From Acidobacteriota bacterium (GTDB lineage Bacteria > Acidobacteriota > UBA4820 > DSQY01), in the NCBI GenBank assembly GCA_021814355.1, contig JAKAIJ010000130.1:1-7231 (forward strand): 7,231 bases of DNA. Reading direction: 5' to 3'. The position numbers were made by a program, and so were the translations under genes. Shown one piece after another: positions 1-5,741 of the stretch. Each line of letters starts with the position of its first letter. Positions within the stretch are counted from its first letter, which is position 1. The notes under the pieces are model-generated. The model did no database searches. It saw nothing but the letters and a program-made list of their open reading frames with translations, and had not been told where the DNA came from.

Positions 1-2
1 GG

Positions 3-539
3 CGCGTCCTCGCCTACGTCCAGGACCGCCCCTACCTCTACGAGAAGCTCACCGCCTGGGAGCACCTGGAGTTCCTCGCGAGCGTCCACGGCCTAACGGG
101 GTGGGAGGCGGCCGCGGGAGCCTACATGGAGCGGTTCCGCCTCTCGGAGTGGCGCCACGCCCTGATCGAGGGGTTCTCCCACGGGATGCGCCAGAAGCTG
201 GCGCTCGCGGGGGCCCTCCTCCACGGTCCGCGGCTCCTGCTGGTGGATGAGCCGATGGTGGGACTCGACCCGCGCTCCTCGCGCGACGTGAAGCGCCTCT
301 TCCAGGATCTCGCGGCGCAAGGGACTTGCGTCTTTCTTTCCACCCACTCCCTCGACATGGCGCAGACCGTCGCGCACCGAATCGGCATCCTCAACCGCGG
401 GCGTCTCGTGGCGGAGGGCCGCTTCGACGAGCTGCGCGCCCTCGCCCGCCAGCCCGACAGCACCCTCGAGGAGGTCTTCCTCCGACTCACCGAGGAGGCG
501 CTTGAGGAGGCCGCGCCCGCGGAGGAGGCCTCCTCGTGA
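3..539 (+). CDS. ABC transporter ATP-binding protein, ABC-2 (CcmA-like) type, 5'-truncated
   Basis: This is the C-terminal 178 residues of an ABC ATPase that would power export or lipid movement through a partner membrane permease not present in this window. The frame is open from base 3, and the N-terminal part with Walker A is beyond the left edge. Visible motifs, numbered from base 3: Q-loop (AYVQDRPYLYEKL, Gln7), a signature written FSHGMRQ (58-64) rather than LSGGQ, Walker B LLLVDEP (78-84), D-loop GLDP (87-90) and the switch His in STHS (His115). SHGMRQ-type signatures and a tail ending STLEEVFLRLTEE are usual in ABC-2/CcmA-type ATPases such as drug, polysaccharide or Na+ exporters. The substrate cannot be read from sequence. 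It overlaps the following hydrolase gene by four bases (GTGA), so the two are probably cotranscribed and translationally coupled. Confidence 0.93.
   Translation, partial: RVLAYVQDRPYLYEKLTAWEHLEFLASVHGLTGWEAAAGAYMERFRLSEWRHALIEGFSHGMRQKLALAGALLHGPRLLLVDEPMVGLDPRSSRDVKRLFQDLAAQGTCVFLSTHSLDMAQTVAHRIGILNRGRLVAEGRFDELRALARQPDSTLEEVFLRLTEEALEEAAPAEEASS
522..535 (+). promoter_or_regulatory. Palindromic Shine-Dalgarno region of the patatin gene
   Basis: A perfect 14-bp palindrome (GAGGAGGCCTCCTC) lies directly before the GTG start at 536. Its left half contains the GGAGG ribosome-binding site (524-528), seven bases from the start. In RNA the two halves could fold as a 5-bp stem with a 4-base loop and hide the site until a ribosome finishing the ABC gene opens it. 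The palindrome is directly visible; the coupling role is inference. The same codons also encode the acidic tail of the ABC protein. Confidence 0.4.
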
Positions 540-1495
540 GGAACCCCCTGCGGCCCACGGTGGGCCTGGTGCTCGGCGGCGGCGGGGCCCGCGGGATGGC
601 CCACATCGGCGTCCTGGAGGTGCTCGCCCGCGAGAAGATCCCCGTGGACCTGGTGGTGGGCACGAGCGCCGGGGCGCTGGTGGGGGCCCTCTGGTGCGCC
701 TACCGCGACGTGCGCGACGTGCGGGCGCGCATCGCCGCCTTCTGCGCCTCCCCGCAGTTCCGGCAGGACACCTTCGCGGACCTGGTGACCATGGCCCCAT
801 CCCCCGGCGCGGACCAGGGCTTCGTCCAGACCGTGAGGCGGTTCTACAAGCTGGGCCTCTTCTTCGCCACCACCCTTTTCCAGAAGAGCTTCATTGACGG
901 TGCCCAGTTCGAGCGCGACGTGGCCGCGGTGGTCCCGGACGCGCGGATCGAGCAGCTCCCCCTCCCCCTCGCGGTGGTCACCACCGACCTGAGGCTGGGG
1001 CGCGAGGTGGTGCTGGCGGAGGGCTCCCTGCGGGCGGCGGTGATGGCCTCGAGCGCCATCGCGGGGGTCTTCCCGCCGGTGGTGGTGGACGGGATGGAGC
1101 TGGTGGACGGAGGGTTCGTCAACCTCGTCCCCGTGGAGGTGGCCCTGCGCCTGGGGGCCGACGTGGTGGTGGCGGTGGACGTCTCCTCCAACATCGCGGA
1201 CTCCCAGACCTTCAGCCGCACGGGCAGCGCCATCAGCCTGCGAGCTTCGGCCATCCAGGCGGAGACGGCCAAACTCTTCGAGGTGCGGTTCGCCGACGTG
1301 CTGGTGCGTCCCGACGTTTCGGACGTACACTGGGCCGGGTTCGCCGAGTTCGAGCGGATCATCCCCCGGGGCCGCGACGCGGTGGAGGCGGTCCTGCCCG
1401 AGATCCGCAGGGCGTTGCGCCGGGCGCGGCTGCGCAAGCCCCTCTGGTCGCTCCTCGGCCGCAAGTGGACGGTGGATTTCAGGAGGCCGGCGTGA
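536..1495 (+). CDS. Patatin-like phospholipase family protein (RssA/NTE type)
   Basis: This 319-residue serine hydrolase has the patatin fold. Members hydrolyse acyl ester bonds of phospholipids or lysophospholipids with a Ser-Asp dyad. All diagnostic motifs are present: the oxyanion-hole glycine loop LGGGGARGMAHIGVL (13-27), the nucleophile elbow GTSAG with Ser44, the ASSAIAGVFPPV segment (171-182) and the catalytic Asp in DGG (Asp191). No signal peptide or membrane segment is visible, so it probably acts on the cytoplasmic face of the membrane, as proposed for bacterial RssA-like proteins. The GTG start at 536 is supported by GGAGG seven bases upstream and a 4-base overlap with the ABC gene; a second GTGA overlap joins it to the AsmA gene. 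The operon suggests a role in membrane lipid turnover beside a transporter. The physiological substrate is unknown. Confidence 0.93.
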   Translation: MRNPLRPTVGLVLGGGGARGMAHIGVLEVLAREKIPVDLVVGTSAGALVGALWCAYRDVRDVRARIAAFCASPQFRQDTFADLVTMAPSPGADQGFVQTVRRFYKLGLFFATTLFQKSFIDGAQFERDVAAVVPDARIEQLPLPLAVVTTDLRLGREVVLAEGSLRAAVMASSAIAGVFPPVVVDGMELVDGGFVNLVPVEVALRLGADVVVAVDVSSNIADSQTFSRTGSAISLRASAIQAETAKLFEVRFADVLVRPDVSDVHWAGFAEFERIIPRGRDAVEAVLPEIRRALRRARLRKPLWSLLGRKWTVDFRRPA

Positions 1496-2205
1496 ACGCG
1501 AAGCGGTGGGCCCTCTTCGGCGGCGCGGGCTGTGCGTCGGTGGCCGCGCTCACGCTCGCGGCGTTCGTCGTCGTCGGCGTGCTCGCGCGACGCGCCCTGG
1601 CCCCCGAAAAGGTGCGGCCCGTCGTGGAGGAGAAGCTCTCCCGCGCCCTGGGACGTCCGGTGACCGTGGGCGGCCTGAGCGTCACCCTCCTTCCCGCCCC
1701 CGGCGCCTCCGCCCGCGACATCCGGGTGGGCGGCGGGAAGGACGACGCACCGTCGCTCGCCATCCGTCAGGTTCGCGTGATCCCCAGCCTCGCCTCCCTC
1801 TTCACGGGGCAGGTCGTCGTGGACCGGGTGGATCTGGTGGGGCTCGACCTCTGCGTCCGGCGGGACCGCGCGGGGCGCTGGCTCCTGCCCTTCTCGCCGG
1901 GGGGCGGCGGAAAGAAGCCGGCCGAGCCCGATTCCGGGCCCTCGCCGGTGGTGCGCGACGTGCGGCTGCGCGAGGGGACCTTCCGGCTGGTGGACGACGC
2001 GATGCGCTCCGCCTCGGGCTCGCACGAGGTGGCGAGGGTGACCGCCATCGAAGGCAGGCTCGCCTCGTCCGGCGGCAGGGCCACGATCGAGGAGCTCAAG
2101 GGGATGCTCGGCCGCACCCGCGTCTCGGGATCGGCGGAGTTCGACTCCGACGGCGCCGTCCTCCGCTTCGCCACCGGCTCCCTCGACAACCGGGACCTCG
2201 CGTAG
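1492..2205 (+). CDS. AsmA family protein, N-terminal part, ended by an in-frame TAG
   Basis: These 237 residues are the N-terminal half of an AsmA-like protein. The family is anchored in the inner membrane by one N-terminal helix and extends through the periplasm; larger relatives (YhdP, TamB) bridge the envelope in phospholipid transport. The start is the GTG at 1492, with AGGAGG five bases upstream (1481-1486) and a GTGA overlap with the patatin gene; an in-frame GTG at 1465 is less likely. Residues 8-31 form a hydrophobic anchor. Next comes the family's opening pattern, a VEEKLSRALGRPVTVGGLSV segment (about 46-65), then DIRV and IPSLASLFTGQVVVDRVDL. The frame ends at TAG 2203-2205, but the codons after it continue the protein in the same frame (entry at 2209). 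A whole gene read through the TAG would encode 538 residues. It is probably an interrupted gene rather than a genuine short protein. Confidence 0.8.
   Translation: MNAKRWALFGGAGCASVAALTLAAFVVVGVLARRALAPEKVRPVVEEKLSRALGRPVTVGGLSVTLLPAPGASARDIRVGGGKDDAPSLAIRQVRVIPSLASLFTGQVVVDRVDLVGLDLCVRRDRAGRWLLPFSPGGGGKKPAEPDSGPSPVVRDVRLREGTFRLVDDAMRSASGSHEVARVTAIEGRLASSGGRATIEELKGMLGRTRVSGSAEFDSDGAVLRFATGSLDNRDLA
2203..2205 (+). other. In-frame amber codon splitting the AsmA gene
   Basis: TAG sits between ...LDNRDLA and LMAILGMAP..., and both sides are in the same frame with no indel needed. Each other gene end in the window (539, 1495, 3108, and the minus-strand ends at 3297, 5742 and 6550) uses TGA. One base change would turn TAG into a GAG, CAG or TCG codon. 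The choices are a nonsense mutation, a base-call error, stop-codon readthrough or amber reassignment. I consider the first two the most likely. Confidence 0.85.
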
Positions 2206-2208
2206 CTC

Positions 2209-3108
2209 ATGGCCATACTGGGCATGGCCCCCATCGAGGGGCTCTCGGTGGAGGGAAAGGTCCCCCTGGAGGTGGCGCTCGCCGTCCCGTCGGGGCCCAA
2301 GCCGCTAAGCGCCACGGGCCGCGCCTCGGCCGAGCGGCTCCGGCTCGGCACCCTCACCCTGGAGGGGCTCCAGGCCCCCTTCCGGCTGGAGCGGGGCGTG
2401 GTCACCCTGGACCCGCTCACCTTCACCGCGTACAAGGGGCGCGAGAAGGGCAGCGTGGCGCTCAACCTCAACCGGACACCCACGGCCTACACGATCCGGA
2501 CCACCCTCGAGGGGCTCGACGTGAACGCGGCCCTCAGCGCCAACACGGGCGCCAAGGATTTCCTCTACGGGACCGGCCGCGCCTCGGGCGGCGTCCGGGG
2601 GGCCGGGTTCGAGCCCGGCGTCCTGCGGCGCAACCTCGCGGGGCAGGCCGAGGTGGACGTGAAGGATGGTGTGATCCGGAACTTCCCCCTGCTGGCCCGC
2701 ATCAACCAAGCCCTGCGCATCACCGGCGGGGACGAACGGGACACGCGGTTCCAGAGCCTCACGGGTCATTTCGACATCGGCGGGGGGCGGGCGCACACCG
2801 AGGACCTTCGGCTCAACGCCGGCGAGATGGCCATCCTCTGCAAGGGGGACGTGAACCTGGACCTCACCCTGGGCCTTCGGGGAACGGCCACCTTCACCCC
2901 CGCCAAGAGCCGGGAGATGGTCCACAGCCTCGCGGAGCTCTCCCGGCTCCAGAACGACCGCGGCGAGCTGGAGGTGCCCCTCACCGTATCGGGCCCCATC
3001 GGCTCCCCCAGCATCTCCGTGGACCTCGCCGGGGTGTTGAAGAAGGGGGCGGAGACGGAGCTGAAGGAGAGGCTCAAGGACAAGCTGAAGGGGCTCTTTG
3101 GGAAGTGA
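2209..3108 (+). CDS. AsmA family protein, C-terminal part (continues the frame after TAG)
   Basis: These 299 residues form the C-terminal AsmA-like region. It shows the repetitive beta-strand pattern of the family, for example VALNLNRTPTAYTIRTTLEG, then a segment near VDVKDGVIRNFPLLARIN and GHFDIGGGRAHTEDLRLNAG. The closing pattern is typical: LDLTLGLRGTATFTP, a linker, then LEVPLTVSGPIGSPSISVDL and a basic coiled tail rich in Lys and Glu. The ATG at 2209 is only one codon after the TAG and has no purine-rich Shine-Dalgarno sequence; this region lacks its own anchor or signal peptide. It therefore looks like the second half of the gene at 1492, not an independent gene. Restart of translation at 2209 after the TAG is possible but would leave the product without an export signal. 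The stop codon TGA (3106-3108) touches the inverted repeat that begins at 3108. Confidence 0.75.
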   Translation: MAILGMAPIEGLSVEGKVPLEVALAVPSGPKPLSATGRASAERLRLGTLTLEGLQAPFRLERGVVTLDPLTFTAYKGREKGSVALNLNRTPTAYTIRTTLEGLDVNAALSANTGAKDFLYGTGRASGGVRGAGFEPGVLRRNLAGQAEVDVKDGVIRNFPLLARINQALRITGGDERDTRFQSLTGHFDIGGGRAHTEDLRLNAGEMAILCKGDVNLDLTLGLRGTATFTPAKSREMVHSLAELSRLQNDRGELEVPLTVSGPIGSPSISVDLAGVLKKGAETELKERLKDKLKGLFGK

Positions 3109-3275
3109 TACCAATTTGACACCAGAAGTAGAGCAATCGGCTGGAAGGCGCTTCGCGCCTTTTGGGCCTCGCAGGCCATCTCTCCGGAAGATGATTTCGG
3201 GCGGCCCGCTGTAGGGCACTTTCCGGCTTGCTGGCCCAATCCGCGCGGAACGCCTCCTTCGACGCAAATTGGTAT
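3108..3275. repeat. Candidate MITE-like element with 11-bp terminal inverted repeats
   Basis: ATACCAATTTG (3108-3118) and its exact complement CAAATTGGTAT (3265-3275) bound a 168-bp stretch that fills most of the gap between the convergent AsmA and transglutaminase genes. The ends are AT-rich against a GC-rich background. TGA stands on both sides if the arms are read as TACCAATTTG/CAAATTGGTA (3106-3108 and 3275-3277), and each arm also carries an outer TA, so either could be a short target duplication. The inside holds two hairpins (3145-3161 and 3165-3177) and no transposase gene. A non-autonomous mobile element or a dispersed palindromic repeat would fit. With only one copy in view this remains inference. 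Confidence 0.4.
3145..3163 (+). terminator. Candidate rho-independent terminator after the AsmA operon
   Basis: A 7-bp perfect stem, AAGGCGC (3145-3151) with GCGCCTT (3155-3161), closes on a 3-base loop. The final TT of the stem and two more T form a TTTT run at 3160-3163. It lies 36 bases after the AsmA stop, where a terminator is expected between convergent genes. A second small hairpin (3165-3169 with 3173-3177) follows. The T-run is short, so termination strength is uncertain. On the other strand the stem is followed by a weak CCTTCC, so bidirectional use is less likely. Confidence 0.45.
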
Positions 3276-3296
3276 GAGGCGCCGCGCGGCCGACGG

Positions 3297-4982
3297 TCAG
3301 CCGCCCGGCTTGCAGGTGAGCCCGCCGAGCTCCCCGGCCGCCCGGGGCGCGTAGGTCTTGCCCACGGGAAACCACTCCCCCGCTTTGCGCTGCATCAGCT
3401 TGACCCGGCCCTCGGCGGTCCAGGCGGCGCTGCTGTTGTAGTCCCATCCGAGGTAGGTGCTCTCCCCGCCCCCCAGCGTCGTGATGAGGAAGCGGTTGTC
3501 GAGGCCGGCGAAGTATTTGGCTTGCTCCTCGGGGGAGGGCGAGTCGCCCCCGGAGGGGTCCACGGGGACCCATCCGTAGTTGGGAAGGTAGACCTCCACC
3601 CAGCGGTGGAAGACGTCGTCCCGGCTCGCGTCGTCGCCCCGGATCACGACGGAGCCGGCGTAGCGGGCGGGCAGCCCCGCCGCGCGGCACAGGGCGATCA
3701 TCACGAAGCTGTACTCGGAGCAGGAGCCCGAGCCGCGCTTGAGGACCACGGGCGCCACGTTCCAGCCGCCAGCCAGCTCGTAGTGCATCCGGTCCTGGAC
3801 GTAGCGGTTGATCCGCTGGGCCATCCAGTAAGGGTTGGTTTCGGCGCCCACCGCCTCCTTCGAGGCGGCGCGGATGAAGGGGTCGCCCAGGGCCAGCTTG
3901 GAGGCGTCGGCGAGGTAGGCCCTGCGGACGGCTTCTGGGATCTCGCCGAGCCCCCCCACCGACGCCGGGGCGATGAACCACCGGACCCGCTTGACGGTCG
4001 CCTCCACCGTCATCCGCGCGGCCACCTCGCCCCCCGCCTTCACGTCCGAGAAGAGAAAGTGGGCAAACCGCTGGCCCCACTGGTCGGTGACGAAGCCGGC
4101 GGGAGCGGGCTCGAAGACGGGCGCCTTCTCGAGGGTCTGGTTCGGCAGGTCCTGGGGGAGCGCGATGTAGACGTCGAGGGTCTCGACGGTCCCGGGGCCC
4201 GTGTTGCGCCACGCCTCCTCGTAGACCACCCGCTCGCGCTTGGGGTCGTAGGTGACGTAGGGGGCGGCGGACCGGGCCGCGAGCCGGTAGAGGGTGCGGG
4301 TCTCGTAGTCCACACACCAGAGGTGGACCCCGTCCCAGGCGAGGCCCGCCGGGTAGGGGCCGGGGGAGTCGAAGAAGCCGAGGATCCAGCCGCTCTCCGG
4401 GTCCACCTGGTAGATCCGGTCGGTCATCCGGTCGGCGATCCAGAGCCACTTCCCGTCCCAGGCGACGCCCACCTCCTGTCCCTTGCGGGGGGAGGCGGCG
4501 GTGGGACAGGGCAGGCTCCGGAAGGTGGTTCCGTCCTCCTGGTCCAGCCGGACCAGGAGACCGGAGCGGGCGTCGGCGACCCAGAGGGCGGCGCCGTCCC
4601 AGCCGAGCCCCTCGGGGGCGTCCGTGTCCAGGGCGAGGGCGCGGACGGTCCTGCGCGTCTTGGGATCCAGCGCGAAGACGGTCTTTTCGGCGGCGTCCAG
4701 GCACCAGAGCCGTCCTCCGTCCCAGGTCAGCCCCAGCGGGGCGTAGCCGGGGGCCTGGAGCGTCTCCAGGCGCCTCCCCGTGGCCGGGTCCACCTTGTAG
4801 AGCGCGGCGGTGTCGTAGTCCGCCACCCAGAGGGAGCTTCCGTCCCAGGCGAGCCCCGTGGGCGTGGCAAGATTCAGCGGCAGGGAGGCGAGCACCTCGC
4901 CCGGCCTCCGCTCCGCCGAAGAGACCGTTCCCCCCAATACCAGCGCCAGGACCACAACCGCGAGTTGTCTCGGGATCGTCAT
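3297..4982 (-). CDS. Secreted beta-propeller (WDG repeat) and transglutaminase-like domain protein
   Basis: This predicted protein has 561 residues in three parts. Residues 1-23 are a signal peptide (basic start, hydrophobic AVVVLALVLGG, cleavage after VSSA). Residues 40-235 carry five repeats of about 41 residues of the type G-L-A-W-D-G-x-x-L-W-V-A-D, with WDG at 46, 87, 128, 175 and 216, as in NHL/PQQ-like propeller blades. Residues 240-345 are a beta-rich linker. Residues 380-515 are a transglutaminase-like (papain-fold) domain with GSGSCSEYS (Cys421), DDVFHRWVEVYLP (His459) and VPVDPSGGD (Asp475), a complete triad. Such bacterial domains usually act as proteases, peptidases or amidases rather than cross-linking enzymes; the substrate here is unknown. 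The ATG at 4982 is preferred over an upstream GTG (5003) because GGAGG lies five bases before it and the signal peptide then starts correctly. The gene stands alone and converges on the AsmA operon. Confidence 0.92.
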   Translation of the reverse strand: MTIPRQLAVVVLALVLGGTVSSAERRPGEVLASLPLNLATPTGLAWDGSSLWVADYDTAALYKVDPATGRRLETLQAPGYAPLGLTWDGGRLWCLDAAEKTVFALDPKTRRTVRALALDTDAPEGLGWDGAALWVADARSGLLVRLDQEDGTTFRSLPCPTAASPRKGQEVGVAWDGKWLWIADRMTDRIYQVDPESGWILGFFDSPGPYPAGLAWDGVHLWCVDYETRTLYRLAARSAAPYVTYDPKRERVVYEEAWRNTGPGTVETLDVYIALPQDLPNQTLEKAPVFEPAPAGFVTDQWGQRFAHFLFSDVKAGGEVAARMTVEATVKRVRWFIAPASVGGLGEIPEAVRRAYLADASKLALGDPFIRAASKEAVGAETNPYWMAQRINRYVQDRMHYELAGGWNVAPVVLKRGSGSCSEYSFVMIALCRAAGLPARYAGSVVIRGDDASRDDVFHRWVEVYLPNYGWVPVDPSGGDSPSPEEQAKYFAGLDNRFLITTLGGGESTYLGWDYNSSAAWTAEGRVKLMQRKAGEWFPVGKTYAPRAAGELGGLTCKPGG

Positions 4983-4987
4983 CGGTT

Positions 4988-4992
4988 CCTCC
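4988..4992 (-). promoter_or_regulatory. Ribosome-binding site deciding the start at 4982
   Basis: On the minus strand GGAGG is followed by five bases and then ATG (4982-4980). This selects the ATG over the in-frame GTG at 5003. A 6-bp stem (4995-5000 with 5007-5012, GGGGCG/CGCCCC) stands directly upstream of it in the leader. Confidence 0.7.
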
Positions 4993-5021
4993 CCGGGGCG
5001 CACCGACGCCCCGCCCGTGCC

Positions 5022-5027
5022 ATTCTA
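5022..5027 (-). promoter_or_regulatory. Possible -10 element for the transglutaminase gene
   Basis: The minus strand reads TAGAAT, one base from the sigma-70 -10 consensus TATAAT, about 40 bases before the ATG. It lies in a small AT-rich patch (5022-5046) just upstream of the gene. I see no good TTGACA-like -35 element at 16-18 bases, so the call rests on the -10 match and position only. Confidence 0.25.
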
Positions 5028-5059
5028 CCCACATTTTGCATTTGGATTCTCCGTGCCTT

Positions 5060-5231
5060 CGATAGAGCTATCGCTTCTCGATGGAAAGGAAGCGTCTATT
5101 CGACGGGAAGGGCTATTCCCTCCCCGCTCCACGGGCGAAGCCCGATGGAGCCTCCCCGCCCTGGGCCAGAAGAGATCCTTTGCGGGCATCGCGTTGGCCC
5201 AGGCGTTCACCGCACGAGCGCGGGTGCTCGT
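5060..5231. repeat. Cluster of consecutive stem-loops
   Basis: Several hairpins follow one another. CGATAG/CTATCG pairs 5060-5065 with 5068-5073, competing with CGCTTC/GAAGCG (5072-5077 with 5089-5094). GGGAA/TTCCC pairs 5105-5109 with 5116-5120. GCTCCACGGGC (5126-5136) pairs with GCCCG plus TGGAGC (5140-5151), 11 bp around a GAA loop with one bulged A. CTGGGCCA (5161-5168) pairs with TGGCCCAG (5195-5202), extended by CGCC/GCG around a bulge. ACGAGC/GCTCGT pairs 5214-5219 with 5226-5231. The density is unusual for spacer DNA. It could be a structured RNA, a long leader of the transglutaminase gene, or clustered extragenic palindromes; the sequence alone does not decide. Confidence 0.55.
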
Positions 5232-5279
5232 AAGCTCGAACCCCCGCCCTTGAGACTCCCCGCGCCTTGGGCTCGAGAG

Positions 5280-5378
5280 CAACCCGGATTTTGCTTCGGC
5301 GCGTAGCCTCGAAATTTCGATCCAAGGCTGGCTCGTATTTGACGAAGCTCGCTTCCATCAACCGCAAAATCCGGGTTG
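5280..5378. repeat. 99-bp inverted-repeat element with perfect 15-bp arms
   Basis: CAACCCGGATTTTGC (5280-5294) is exactly complementary to GCAAAATCCGGGTTG (5364-5378). Inside, GCTTCG (5293-5298) can pair with CGAAGC (5343-5348), AGCCT (5305-5309) with AGGCT (5325-5329), and the centre holds a perfect 12-bp palindrome TCGAAATTTCGA (5309-5320). Just outside, GAGAG (5275-5279) can extend the stem to CTCTC (5381-5385) past a 2-base bulge. It has no coding capacity of its own. It could be a small MITE or REP-type element, or the core of a structured RNA. Confidence 0.6.
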
Positions 5379-5408
5379 TACTCTCCTCCGAAGGTCCCAT
5401 CACGAAAG

Positions 5409-5440
5409 GGGCCGGCGCAGCCGTGCGCCCTCCAAGGCCC
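5409..5440. repeat. GC-rich bulged hairpin
   Basis: GGGCC plus GGCGCA (5409-5419) faces TGCGCC (5424-5429) and GGCCC (5436-5440), giving 11 bp around a 4-base loop with a 6-base bulge on the right arm. It closes the run of stem-loops that starts near 5060. Confidence 0.45.
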
Positions 5441-5587
5441 GTCCCGCAAAGCTTGCCCGCGGTCGTCCCTCCGAGACCATTGCGGCGCCGGCACGGGGGC
5501 GGAGAATCTGAGGTGGTTCGCGAGGTTTTTATTACACCCGCGGAGGTCACAAAACCCTTATGAGCACTAGGTTTGAGGGCCGATCAC

Positions 5588-5634
5588 TTTTCCACCCACG
5601 CTGTGCAAAAGCCTGTGGATAAGACTGTGGATAA
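5588..5634 (+). other. DnaA-box cluster, candidate replication origin core
   Basis: Two perfect copies of the consensus DnaA box TGTGGATAA lie at 5614-5622 and 5626-5634. A third, degenerate copy TGTGCAAAA (two mismatches) is at 5602-5610, so three boxes in the same orientation start exactly 12 bp apart. An opposite-orientation copy TTTTCCACC (two mismatches from TTATCCACA) lies at 5588-5596. AT-rich stretches flank the cluster (5524-5534 with a T-run, and 5698-5716), as a duplex-unwinding element would. No dnaA, dnaN, rpmH or parAB gene is in the window. The boxes are seen directly; origin function is inference, and a DnaA-regulated or DnaA-titrating site is the alternative. Confidence 0.55.
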
Positions 5635-5684
5635 TGGGCAAAGTACCACTTCCGCAAAGGGATGGCAGAGGTTGCACACGCATT

Positions 5685-5720
5685 CAGCATGTTCTCGAAT
5701 CGTATTGATAATTCATGCTG
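5685..5720. repeat. AT-rich inverted repeat just past prmA
   Basis: CAGCATG (5685-5691) and CATGCTG (5714-5720) form perfect 7-bp arms around a 22-base AT-rich centre, 21 bases past the prmA stop on the minus strand. No T-run follows on the minus strand, so it is a poor intrinsic terminator. It could be a protein-binding site or part of the unwinding region beside the DnaA boxes. Confidence 0.35.
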
Positions 5721-5741
5721 TTTCCGCTAACGTCCGCATCT

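Larger units (their letters stand above)
4983..5741. other. 759-bp intergenic region: structured left part, DnaA-box right part
   Basis: No convincing protein gene was found here on either strand. Open frames exist (for example 5113-5550 on minus and 5267-5563 on plus) but they run across inverted repeats, overlap each other in several frames, and resemble no family I know. Both flanking genes are on the minus strand, so the interval lies downstream of prmA and upstream of the transglutaminase gene. Bases from about 5060 to 5440 hold successive stem-loops. Bases from about 5520 to 5741 are clearly more AT-rich than the coding regions and hold DnaA boxes. Confidence 0.7.

Noticed and set aside
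1506..3119. Long plus-strand open frame across the AsmA gene in another frame, which would avoid the TAG
   Set aside because: The translation is Arg/Gly/Pro-rich low complexity; the AsmA motifs are all in the frame starting at 1492.
2305..5034. Very long minus-strand open frame across the AsmA and transglutaminase genes
   Set aside because: It is Gly/Arg/Pro-rich with no family motif, and is the shadow of two well-supported genes in a GC-rich sequence.
5280..5378. Integron attC site
   Set aside because: The arms do not end in the RYYYAAC/GTTRRRY core boxes, and there is no integrase or cassette series nearby.
5060..5440. CRISPR array
   Set aside because: The hairpins differ in sequence and spacing, with no direct repeat unit and no cas gene.
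5113..5563. Overlapping open frames on both strands in the large intergenic region (for example 145 residues on minus, 98 on plus)
   Set aside because: They run over inverted repeats, several frames are open at once, compositions are Arg/Pro/Ser-rich, no family motif is visible and no good ribosome-binding site was found.
4983..5741. tRNA, rRNA, tmRNA or SRP RNA gene
   Set aside because: No tRNA cloverleaf with a T-arm GTTCRA pattern and no conserved rRNA, tmRNA or SRP core could be recognised by eye on either strand.
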